Assembly (NCBI GenBank): GCA_947568835.1
Contig: OX387604.1
Coordinates: 7,843,860 to 7,907,859 of the forward strand
Origin: Protonemura montana
Lineage: Eukaryota; Arthropoda; Insecta; Plecoptera; Nemouridae
Direction: 5' to 3'
DNA: 64,000 nucleotides
Numbering within the stretch: position 1 is the stretch's first letter; each line of letters opens with the position of its first letter. The position numbers were made by a program, and so were the translations under genes. Shown in pieces: positions 13,301 through 22,060 of this stretch. The notes below the pieces were generated by a model. It made no database searches. It saw only the letters and a list, made by a program, of their open reading frames with translations, and was not told where the DNA came from.

Positions 13301-16300
13301 ACCTCTTTTAGGTATTTAAGTAACGTCGGGGCGGCTGGCGCAATGTATTTGCTGTGGTAGGCGATGTTGGCGACGTTCACGGAACGTGCAAAGACTCCAT
13401 TGGCTTGCAGAGTAGCTACGAACTGCTCCATCTGTTCGGAGGGGCCAGAGATGGTACTGCTGTCAACGCTGTTGTGGCACGCTACTTCGATGCCGGGTGG
13501 GCACAAAAGCTTCACTTTTTGGTAGCCAAGACCTGTCATGATACAAGCGCGTTAGTTTCAAATATCAAGTAAACAATGCACACGTGTAATGGTACCAACA
13601 TACTGGTTGCTTGGCCTAAACGGAAATCCCGCGCATGGAGTTGAAATTGTCTGTGTCATCAATAAAATAAAAAATAAAATAAAAAATTAACACTGGACTC
13701 GGAAATTCCGTGCACAGATATTTCGTGTTCCCCGATGGGAATCTTGGTGTGAAATTGGAGAACGAACGAGGTAATCTAGTTTAGAATTACCACTAAACCT
13801 ATTAAATTTGCTATGATTTACTATACCTATGTTTAGTTAACTGTTTAGTTTAAACTGACTAACAGGTGACATTCAGGAGGTGGTCAACCACTTTTCTGTT
13901 AGCAAGCATTGTTAATAGGTGGCGAAAAATAGTTAATTCGCATCTTACTGATTTTGAAATATAAAAATGGTCTGTGTTCAAAACCACACAACTCATGTTA
14001 AGCAGAGAAAGGTAAAAGCGATCGTCAGATAAAACCATGCTATAAAATACATACAAAATAAACAATTAAATAGTAAACTTCGTACCAACAGCAGCCATCG
14101 TTCCCTTGATGAGCTCTGTTTCAATCGACGCTTTTCCTCGTGAGTAGGCGGAAAGCATCATCTGTTCTGCAGTGAAGCACCCATCGGCATAAGCACACCC
14201 AAGCTCCCCCACTGAATGGCCGATGATGCCGTCCGGGGTGACGCCAATCGCTGTGAGCACGTCTACCAGGGCAAGCTAACGGAAAACACAAGGTTGTTAC
14301 AACTAAACGTTCGGTGTGTTGGTAACGCCGGTTCTCGTGAGATCACCTAAATTCTGATACACTGCGCTGGGTCAGGAATTTGATGGGAGACCATCATGCT
14401 TTTGGCAAGTTCTGTTCGGGAGAGAAGTTAAAGGATTGGAGTGAGTACACCAACTTCACCCGCCTTGTTTGCACACCTCTCAACACAATGGATTTGTGGA
14501 GGAATCCTTTTGTTAGCATTGTACCTTCATACGGATGATACGTTAAACCGGTGCCCTTGGTACCCTAAACCTCTTCGACATGAGCAGTGCCGGCACCGGT
14601 TTTTCTCTCTTCCCTTCTAGTTTCGGTAAGGTTCATCATCCCTATCTTCATCACTATCACCATCGCCATCAACATGGTTACCAACTCATTCACGGACGCC
14701 ATCAGACCAGTGACATATAATAGGGCTCGTCGTCAAAACAGTGCGTCGTTACACATCACAAATCAATCGTCAAGTTCAAGTCATCATGACGCTACTAAGT
14801 TATCGCCATAAGATGGGGCGGGCTTTGATTTAAGAGTAAGCGACGTCGGAAAATTCAGCAAATGTGTAAAATACATTTTTTTACCCCCCAAGCTGAACTC
14901 CTACCAATACATTAACGAACTTACACCAATAATTATAGCAATTTAATATCACGCTCTATCACGCTGCATTCTTTGACCAAGGGGAGGAATTAATCTCAAT
15001 GACTTCAGACGTGAGGTGGTTGGTTCACTATCATTCATACGAGGGTTAAACTTGCTTACGTCCAAATAAATAACTCAATCCGGCTCTGAGAGATAGTGTT
15101 CGTTTGACCCACTACCGAAAGCGGAGTTTTCATCTTTTGGGAGAAAAGTAATACAATAAGACTTTAGATTACCTGAATGGCAGCGATTCCAACGAACGAA
15201 TGCAGAATGTTGTCGAATATGGTCGGGTCTGTGGTCGTAATTATGTGTTTCAAGTCGACACCTTTCGGCTCCAGAATTGCGTGACACTTATCGATGGACT
15301 CGGCGAAGACCGGCAGTTCCATCAATTGAGTGCCCATTCCAGCCCATTGGCTTCCCATTCCAGAGAAAACGAACCAGATAGGTCTCTTGGAACCATCGTA
15401 ATGCTGGACAGAATGAAAAGGAATATAACTGCTGTTAAAGTGTAACATATTACTTGTTTAGTAAAAAGGATGATATATTATGTATGAGTTTTCTCATTTT
15501 TGTCTTAAAAAATGGACACCAATCGCTGATCTCACTAGTCACATTAATCTCGCCATGATTGCATGGATGCCAAGCCGATTTTTGTCAATACTTTGTAAGC
15601 AATACCTGCATCTCTCGCGTCTTCGCTTGTCCTGGCTCGCCATCGCTGAGCACAGTATAGCCTCTGTAGATGTAATTTGGTGTGTTTACAGAATAAACAT
15701 CCTGCAACAACCTGACATACTCCGGGTCGACAGGCATAGATTCCACCTGCAAATTACAGCGACGATTAGCCAAGGATCATCGCCATGAGGACCCGGGAGG
15801 TGGCATTCTATCCTTGCTCATTCGAACCAGGATTCGGGCAAATAGAGTTTCATTCCTAGTCCGATTCGGAAATGTCATTCCAGTACAATACGAGTGATAT
15901 ATTTTACTGTACAATTGATTAGCAAACAACACAGTGATACTATAAAACTTTTAATATTGATTACCTTTGTGAGAAGGCGGTCCATTCCCTCCTCCGTGCG
16001 ACTCGACGCTACCACAAGACGGGGCAGGCCATCGGTGAATTTTGGTTTGGGCTTAGCGTGAGATCGAAGAAGCAAGTGGCCGTATTCACCAGTAACTCCA
16101 ATGGCGTTAACTGCCACCAACCCGCCATCCCAAGGGGTCTTTTCAGACACCACCTGGAAAAAGAGAGGCTTAAAAACGCGTGACCGTGACAATGCTAGGA
16201 CAAGCACATAATTTTGGTGTCATCTGCCAAGTAAAATCACTTGGAGTACAGTGAATACGATTAGTGAATTTCCACAGTTATTTCCTGCTGGCTTTACGTG

Positions 16301-18538
16301 TCTGGAAACTTTGCAGAGGTCAAATTCTAATTTAAATTATGCAAAAACGCAGAGCATTAAACTGAACAGTGAACAACCAGAAGACTTTTTCATGTATTTT
16401 TTTAAGCATGCGCGTACGTACTTACTTTCAATTCCGCGTTACTGTCATTGACTTTTCTGATTTAATTGTGAGAAAACCAATGCATTTAAATGTTCAAGTT
16501 CAAGGGTGCTGTTGAAGGCCAGTCGATAGCAATAAAATACAGCTAACAGCCCAATGGTTGTTCTTTTTCGGACTATTTCTTCTTGCGCGAATGTAACACA
16601 GGAAGAGAATGCTAATTGGCAAAAGAGTTCCTATAGTCTTTACCTTGATCCTTCCGTCCGCCAACGCTGGAATGAGTGGAGATGGATTTTCGTAGTGCAG
16701 ATTGGGGGGAATGACTCCTGCCTGCATGGCGATCAGCACCTTGGCCACGGCGAGTAAATTTGAGGAGGCCTCTGCGTGACCGGCATTAGATTTCACTGAA
16801 CCAACCAGGAGAGGAGTTTTCCTACCAGTCACAAGGATTTTATCCATGACGTTCAACTCTACTTGATCTCCATCCTGAAACATATGTGAACGGTCAGCAG
16901 GGTCGCAACTGCCTTTGCAAGCTCTGAGTTATTGTTGAAGGACGCCTCGCTTGCCTTTCTTCCGGAGCCGTCTGCTTCGAGGTAGGCTATTGTGCGAGGG
17001 TCCACCCCACACGTGTTGTAAAAGTTCGTGAGGAGGTTGGTCAGCGGAACTGGGGAGAGGTTGCAAGTGAACTTTTCTTGGCGATCTCCGTAGAAGGAGA
17101 AGTCGGAGTGAACAACGCTAGCGTAGATTCGTTTAGCATTCTTAGACTTCTGGAGGAAAACTGCCACGACAGCCTCACTGCGAGCATATCCGCTTGCTAG
17201 CGAAACATTCCAGATCAGGCATTACTATTCATTATTACATAAACATGACGTGTTTATATTTTCATAGATATGGTTTTTATCTTACCAGCGGCATCAAAGG
17301 ACTTGCATTTGCCGTCCATGCTAAGAAGCCCTAATTGGCAGAGATGCCAGGACATTTCAGGGTGCATTACCAGATTGGCGGTTCCAACTAGAGCCGAGTC
17401 ACAACGGCCTTCTTTCATGGCCCGGTAAGCCATAGATAACCCCTGCATACCGCAGGTATCGGCAGAAATGAACGCGTAACTTGGTCCTGGAAATGACATC
17501 AGGCGCGCGGTCAGCGCATTCCGCATTGTTCTCGGTTATATAATAACATGCCCAGATTCACAGCAGTCGCGAGGGATAGGCTTCCAGGATCAATGTTTTG
17601 AGTGTATGCTTCCCGCTCCTGTCCATCGTGGAGTGATGTAGCAAAATTGTATTCTGTTGCTGGCCTGCTTATTTGAGTTAGACCTTATGTCAGTCAAACC
17701 TGATTCTAAAATTTCTCTGTCCAAAAAACCATCCGAGAATGACTGCTGTGAATATGGCAATAGCTTTTTGACGTTGCACTCTATTGTGAGCAATGTAATT
17801 ACCATGTGAATTGAGCCAGTACGAGACGCGATTCGCCAACATGGATCTGTTGTGACCCAAGATACCAAATCCATTCTCAGTGTCGACAAACATCCAGCTG
17901 TTTTCTGACTCACTGATGTAAGATCCCATGAAGACCCCCATATTGGAACCCCGCAGGTCTGCAGGGTTTACACCTAAAGGGCAAGGGTTGCTGGTCAATC
18001 ACACCAGTACCCACCGAAAAAACGTCGATCTATCGACGTTAATCTCTAGCTATACGCTCAGTCTCACCAGCATCTATGATGGCTTCGTAGGACCTCTCCA
18101 TCATGAGACGGGTCATGGGGTCTAGCGGATTACATTGCTTGCGGTGCACCCCGAAGAATGCTGCATCAAACTTGGCGCTCTTGCTAATTTTCCCAATCCT
18201 ATCAGGGATCCCTAGCTTTGCTGTGGATTGAAAACAGGTTGTCAGCACTTAACAACAGCATGGCGAAGATGGTGAGCCTTCATTTGAGTCAGCATTTGAG
18301 CAGGAACTGTCAGAAAGGGTTCTTTGGATCCTTTCCCGGGAAATTCCGGTGCTTCACTGAGGTAGATTGGCGTAGGCATAGAATTGACAACTGACTTACC
18401 TCCAGCCTTCCAATGGACGTCCTGTGTTTCTTTGACCATATCCACTTTATTGAAGAGATTATCACGGAGTTCGTCAAAGTCGTCAGCGTTCGGAAAGCAC
18501 CCACTGATGCCCGAAATAACAACTTCTTCGGTAGCCAT
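1375..18538 (-). CDS. FASN-like: Fatty acid synthase-like multidomain protein (32 exons, 2185 aa), predicted non-elongating
   Basis: Type I FAS architecture: KS, AT, DH, short pseudo-methyltransferase, ER, KR, ACP, TE. Exons on the minus strand: 18538-18400, 18220-18068, 17973-17803, 17486-17286, 17196-16955, 16874-16644, 16153-15965, 15746-15606, 15403-15173, 14275-14086, 13532-13303, 12974-12670, 12400-12256, 12126-12010, 11917-11554, 11473-11148, 11046-10891, 10440-10207, 10124-9928, 9620-9429, 9332-9242, 9095-8913, 8697-8518, 6752-6554, 6042-5862, 5312-5170, 4275-4022, 3710-3422, 3329-3016, 2553-2323, 1834-1601, 1479-1375. These sum to 6558 nt with every phase matching. The start MATEEVVISGISG is the usual FAS N-terminus and the stop is TGA at 1375-1377. 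Human FASN has 2511 residues, so this one is about 325 shorter. All introns are GT-AG except the fifth (GC-AG). The frame is open throughout, so it is not an obvious pseudogene, yet several catalytic sites are lost (see the domain entries). An expressed pseudoenzyme or specialised paralogue fits best. Confidence 0.92.
2965..2985. repeat. poly(G) tract, 21 nt
   Basis: Uninterrupted G run in the intron between FAS-like exons 29 and 30, one of several 15-24-nt G or C runs in the window. Confidence 0.9.
3016..3465 (-). other. Acyl carrier protein (ACP) region with unusual attachment motif
   Basis: A gapless fit to animal FAS ACP runs from DLVNSGS across the exon 28/29 join to ELKSHSLVEL. The phosphopantetheine motif LGLDSLM is IGGISHF, which keeps Ser (S1897) but has Ile in place of the preceding Asp and His in place of the following Leu. 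Whether a phosphopantetheinyl transferase would still modify it is open. The assignment rests on spacing rather than on strong identity. Confidence 0.6.
3422..5312 (-). other. Degenerate ketoreductase (KR) domain
   Basis: Exons 26-28, about residues 1663-1891. The family is recognisable from GNKIGKVLLSVG, from LAEWLVARGASKIII, and from CDQRRQAGLPALAVHW near the end. The NADPH motif GGLGGFG has become GGRAELC (1711-1717). About 30-35 residues usually found after the GVFNLA strand are absent at the exon 27/28 join, and no YxxxN catalytic pair is seen. I looked in the 311-bp intron 3711-4021 for a missed exon and found none. Confidence 0.75.
4284..4315. repeat. (AAT)n microsatellite beside the exon 27 acceptor
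   Basis: About ten AAT units lie 9 bp upstream (minus-strand sense) of the acceptor of FAS-like exon 27, where a polypyrimidine tract would be expected. Confidence 0.9.
5721..5735. repeat. poly(C) tract, 15 nt
   Basis: Uninterrupted C run in the intron between FAS-like exons 25 and 26. Confidence 0.9.
7636..7849. repeat. poly(C) 7636-7659 and poly(G) 7835-7849
   Basis: A 24-nt C run and a 15-nt G run about 175 bp apart in the FAS-like intron between exons 23 and 24. Being complementary, they could pair as an inverted repeat. Confidence 0.85.
8035..8070 (-). mobile_element. Short SINE-like 3' tail in the FAS-like intron between exons 23 and 24
   Basis: Reverse-complement counterpart of 61614-61650, ending in (AAT)n. 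Only the tail is recognisable. Confidence 0.4.
8683..8779. repeat. 45-bp tandem duplication spanning the exon 23 acceptor
   Basis: The 28-bp segments 8707-8734 and 8752-8779 are identical and 45 bp apart, and a third partial copy (TAGGGCG at 8683-8689, AGTAAGCCTG at 8691) lies inside the exon. The unit is a multiple of three and the frame stays open through it. Confidence 0.85.
9136..9214 (+). mobile_element. SINE 3'-tail fragment in FAS-like intron 21
   Basis: CGCCATTAGACCAGTGCC followed by CAAAACAGTGCGTCTTTAAACGCC and an (AATC)n-like end matches the 3' part of the 5S-type SINE at 34960-35392. The 5' head is missing. Confidence 0.7.
9429..11046 (-). other. Reduced pseudo-methyltransferase / structural core region
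   Basis: Exons 17-20, about residues 1126-1384. In animal FAS a degenerate methyltransferase fold plus structural core fills some 500 residues between DH and ER. Here only short matches remain: NATFLLVRLAEK resembles the strand near the end of that fold, and INVYKDGAWGSYRHL is the conserved pre-ER segment. Roughly 250 residues of the usual region appear to be missing, and I found no overlooked exon in the introns. Confidence 0.6.
11148..12400 (-). other. Dehydratase (DH) double-hotdog domain
   Basis: Exons 13-16, about residues 808-1125. The first hotdog has HVIGGRIIFP, which fits HxxxGxxxxP with H881. The second hotdog has RGYSYSGLFRGIE followed by FIDSMLQ with D1033 and Q1037, the second catalytic site. 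Both active-site motifs are preserved, unlike those of KS and KR. Confidence 0.85.
12670..16153 (-). other. KS-AT linker and acyltransferase (AT/MAT) domain, catalytic residues intact
   Basis: Exons 7-12, about residues 380-807. The AT core shows FSGMGSQWAGMG, then GHSVGE with nucleophile S587, R612 in the SRG motif, and H689 in the IAYHS motif, matching human S581, R606 and H683. The neighbouring YADGC and AAVG motifs are conserved. By family knowledge this domain would load malonyl or acyl groups onto the ACP; substrate choice cannot be told from what I can see. Confidence 0.88.
14300..14775 (+). mobile_element. 5S rRNA-derived SINE copy A (FAS-like intron 9)
   Basis: The head (GCCGGTTCTCGTGAGATCACC, then ACTGCGCTGGGTCAGG and TGATGGGAGACC) resembles 5S rRNA. 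The body (ATGGATTTGTGGAGGAATCC, GTGCCGGCACCGG) and tail (AACAGTGCGTCGTTACACAT) match copy B. It is more diverged than B, and I could not find a clear target duplication. Confidence 0.8.
16644..18538 (-). other. Ketosynthase (KS) domain, catalytic residues lost
   Basis: Exons 1-6, about residues 1-379. The fold is clearly KS: SGISGCFP at the start, NPLDPMTRLMMERSYEAI, FDAA, and KSNAGHAEA near 330-338, which keeps the Lys and the second His (H335). The nucleophile motif DTACSSS after GPS is replaced by ISADTCG: the position of the catalytic Cys (C161 in human FASN) is D164, and the only nearby Cys is C166, two residues late. The HGTGT motif reads DGSGR, so the first catalytic His (H293 in human) is D297. 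Decarboxylative condensation is therefore unlikely. Confidence 0.88.
16875..16954 (-). other. GC-AG intron 5 of the FAS-like gene (80 bp)
   Basis: The donor reads AAG|GCAAGC and the acceptor TTTCAG|GATGG. Only this join continues the KS alignment without a gap (EADGSGRK then DGDQVELN, matching the HGTGT to GDPQELN stretch). No GT donor nearby keeps the phase. Confidence 0.8.
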
Positions 18539-19200
18539 TTTGGCGATCGGTACACACCGAGGTAAAATCTTCAGCGAGCAAAAAGCACTTCAATCACCCC
18601 TCGACACTGGACTCGGCACACGAATTTGATGATGATGAACAAACGGAATGGAATGATAAGAATAGAACGAAACTTATTTCTAAATTACGATGCTATAATT
18701 TTCCCAAAGGAAAATTGAAACAGCAAAGGTGGTAAGTAATCCCTGCCTAAGACTACTAACTCAAAGTTTTAGCGTGTATATTCTTCTTATAACAATTTAC
18801 TATCTCACGACCTTGAATAATACTCGTTGTCTTGTGCCTATTGTTTCAAAGGGGATTCAATCGACAAGCAAATAAAATTAAAACGCGTAATTATTGTTAC
18901 GTAGGTGGCAAGCAGCGGGCTGAAAAGCTTGACCATTGGTTAGTTATCTTCGGCTAAATGGAATAGTTAATTATGTAATATCCAGGCGTGGGATAAAAAA
19001 ATAATAAATGCACATTTCAAAGGAAAGAGGAAGTACCGTGTTCTCAATCTGAATAACTTATCATGAATAATTCAGATAGATTTTCATAAATACCTAATAG
19101 TGAATATCTATTCTTTGAGACCGGCCATTTACGAAGTGTTTAGACTTTGATTGGAGAAAGAGGTGTAGGAATGCGTAGAGCAGGCTAGGCGCTGTTTCTG
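18539..19200. promoter_or_regulatory. Probable 5' UTR and promoter flank of the FAS-like gene
   Basis: Lies immediately upstream of the FAS-like start (ATG at 18536-18538, minus strand). A transcription start must lie here or beyond an unseen 5' intron. I see no TATA box or other element I can defend, so the call is positional only. Confidence 0.35.
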
Positions 19201-19364
19201 GGCTATCATTTACATTCCATGAAAGTGTATTTAGTACTATCAAAACGGAAGCCGGGGCAATGCCTTCTTGGGCGTAAGATTTTCTCCTTACAGCCGGTGT
19301 TTACCGGTCTGCACTCTCGAACTGGGAGGCATTCGCTCACTGGGACCCAGCTAGCTCCAGGTCC

Positions 19365-19540
19365 GGGCCCAGCCACAGGCCCAGCCACAGGCCCAGCCAC
19401 AGGCCCAGCCACAGGCCCAGCCACAGGCCCAGCCACAGGCCCAGCCACAGGCCCAGCCACTGGCCCAGCCACAGGCCCAGCCACAGGCCCAGCCACAGGC
19501 CCAGCCACAGGCCCAGCCACAGGCCCAGCCACTGGCCCAG
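19365..19540. repeat. 12-bp minisatellite, about 14 copies
   Basis: Tandem CCAGCCACAGGC units with a few CACTGG variants. The repeat is open on both strands, giving GPAT repeats on plus (19219-19668) and GPVA repeats on minus. Neither frame shows any other sign of being a gene. Confidence 0.92.
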
Positions 19541-19936
19541 AACTTTCTTTGAACAGACAGGTCGAGAATGGGATAGAAATCTTCAGCCTCAACACTGTCG
19601 AAAGCCAGCTACTTTCTAAATATACACACTTTAATAAAGAACCGAAACAAAGAATATACAAGTGTTAATAATATTAATAATAAACAGATATTAGTAATCC
19701 GAGGCGAGAGCGTGTGGACACAATATCGTGCGGAAGGATCTAGACTCTAAAGAGCATGCATGGGCAGCCTTCATGAGCGCTTAGGTCTGAGCCACGTTCG
19801 ACATGCCACCATTTAACATAGTGTTTAATTTTTTCATAAATACTTATTATTGCCCTTATTTGCTACAATGATATTAGCTGTAATAAAATGTTTTTGATTT
19901 GAGTGTTTTTCATAGATTTTTTGTATTAAACTTACA

Positions 19937-20066
19937 TGCTACTCATTTCAGTGGCTCTGCTGCATAATCTAGATATTGAATGCAGACTACTAGCTTATTG
20001 TACTGCAGAATCATTGCTTTGGTGTTTTGAACCTTGTTCCACGGGCTTGCTTATGAAATGAGTAGC
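19937..20066. repeat. 13-bp inverted repeat pair
   Basis: GCTACTCATTTCA near 19937 and its exact reverse complement TGAAATGAGTAGC near 20054 enclose about 104 bp. It could be the ends of a small foldback remnant; no clear target duplication. Confidence 0.5.
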
Positions 20067-20129
20067 AGCACAATATTCTAGATAAAGTAAAGCATTACAC
20101 TTGAATTAACATGGAATCCATTTTATAAT

Positions 20130-20470
20130 TGTCATAATAATAAGTTAATAATAATAATAAATAATAGTAGTAATATATAGTATAATAGTAATATAATAAT
20201 ATATAATAATAATAATAGTATAATTTATAATAATAATAATAATAATAACAATCATAATAATAGCTTATTGTTATAAGAAATCGTAATAAATTAATCAAAA
20301 TAATCATAAGGAAAAAATAACATTCGTTATAAGAACTATAATAATTATAATAATCATAACGATAAAAAATCGATTTTTTTTTACATTCATGACAATAATA
20401 ACAACAATTTAATTATAATATAACTAAAAATGAAGATAACACAAACAATAATTAAATAAAAACTATGATA
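20130..20470. repeat. AT-rich (TAA/ATA)n low-complexity block
   Basis: Irregular runs of AATAAT, TATAATAG and similar triplets. The Tyr-rich open frame on the minus strand (20095-20307) is an artefact of this composition. Confidence 0.85.
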
Positions 20471-20929
20471 TTTGAATTGTAACAGAACATTATACATAGA
20501 ATAATCGCAATGTATCATAAATCGTAATGAAATTCACAATCCGCATATCACCTATACGCATTCCTCTCGCTTGCTTGCCCTTTGACCTGTACGTGGCGAC
20601 AATCAGTGTATGAGACAACATTTAAAAGATTATCATCATCATCCACCCACTGAATTCTATTCATTATGCACTGATAATAGCAACAACGATCATAATTGTC
20701 TTAATTGTCAATATTTTATTATAAATACAGTAATCCCATCCTTCTCCCCTCCCAACAATGATTGCTAAAAAATAATATTATTTATGGCTACATTTTGTAG
20801 ACATACCTCACAACAAGACTAGTGATTCCGTTTATTCAGTTTACCTAAAAAGAAAAATCACATTCTCGACCAACTGATATTAAAAACACTTGAAACGAAT
20901 GGCCTTTGAGAAGAGTGCCCGAACCGGGT

Positions 20930-21215
20930 GACAGTGACTGGTTTACGATCAAACCAGTCCAGTGACATTGACAGTTACAGTGACAGAAACCAGTGATCAG
21001 TGATCAGTGACAGGTTTCTGTCACTTGGCCAATCAGATCAGACCAGTGGCATTGAAAGTAACCAGGGACTAGTGACAGTGACAGTGGCATTGACAGTAAC
21101 CAGTGATCAGTGACAGTGATAGTAATCAGTGACAGGTTTCTGTCACTTGGCCATTCAGATCAGACCGGTGGCATTGACAATGACAGTGACAGTGCCAAAG
21201 ACCAGTGACAGAGGT
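20930..21215. repeat. CAGTGACAGTGA-rich repeat block with about 122-bp higher-order unit
   Basis: Dense variants of CAGTGACAGT, CCAGTGATCAGTG and similar. A longer segment (CAGGTTTCTGTCACTTGGCC then TCAGATCAGACC) occurs at about 21011 and again at about 21133, a 122-bp period. Confidence 0.8.
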
Positions 21216-21814
21216 CAGCTTCACCAACCATTGGCCATGCGCATCAAGGTCAAAACCAAACAAATCAAGTAATGAAAAGCTGCCAAGGGTGCATGACCCG
21301 TCGCCAGTAACCCACGCAGTGCGTAGCTTCCAGTACCTCTTACACAGCTAGTTATATTTTAGTTTATTAATTTACTTACTTTAAATATAATGTTAGTTAA
21401 TGACCCTGTTCATTAAAGGCTAGTATAAGATATCTTAATATTTCTCCCCGCACATCGTGGGAACATGACGATTTCCCTTGTAACCAAAGGTTTTTCAAAT
21501 CAAGACCACATCAAGTTCTCCAGGAAAGTGACTAGTTGGCACTTGGCACCTATTGAGGCTGCATTTTACTTGTACTGCTTGCAAATATATCACCTACACC
21601 TATCTACTTTTCATAGTTGATCTCTGGTAGCTTTGAGCATCGAGGCATTGGTGTTTCACTTATATTCTCATTGTATATAAAATAATTGGCAACCACAAAA
21701 ATTTCGAAAGATTCTCTCGAAAGTATTGATGAAAAATATTTAGAAATGCTCGCCGATTATACCAAATAAAATCTTGCTCCCAGCTCAGCTACCAGAACCT
21801 ATAATTACTATTAT

Positions 21815-22060
21815 TATTATTACATTTTATGGCCAGAAACCTCGTGACTGGTCAATTTGTCAGGATTTCATGAGTCGGGAGCGGCCGAGGTTGTCAGCAT
21901 CCCTATGACTCTTACGAGACACTTACTAAGCAGGTGCCATGTAAAATGCAGGCTCAGAAATGGCCCATGCAGGTGTGAGCCAGATTGGCATTCCTGAGTT
22001 ACACCTTCAGGTACTATCCATTATCCCGACTGGCGGTGTCTGGCTTAGCGCCCATTACGT
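21815..22060 (-). mobile_element. Unclassified interspersed repeat with (AAT)n end
   Basis: The stretch begins on plus with (ATT)n then ACATTTTATGGCCAG and ends near GGCTTAGCGCCCATTACG. Read on minus it looks like a short retroelement body finishing in an (AAT)n tail. I do not recognise the family. Confidence 0.35.

Noticed and set aside
19219..19668. 149-codon plus-strand frame with GPAT repeats (and a 151-codon minus frame with GPVA repeats)
   Set aside because: Both come from the same 12-bp minisatellite; no domain, signal peptide or splice context supports a gene.
20095..20307. Tyr-rich minus-strand frame
   Set aside because: Translation of an AT-rich low-complexity block.
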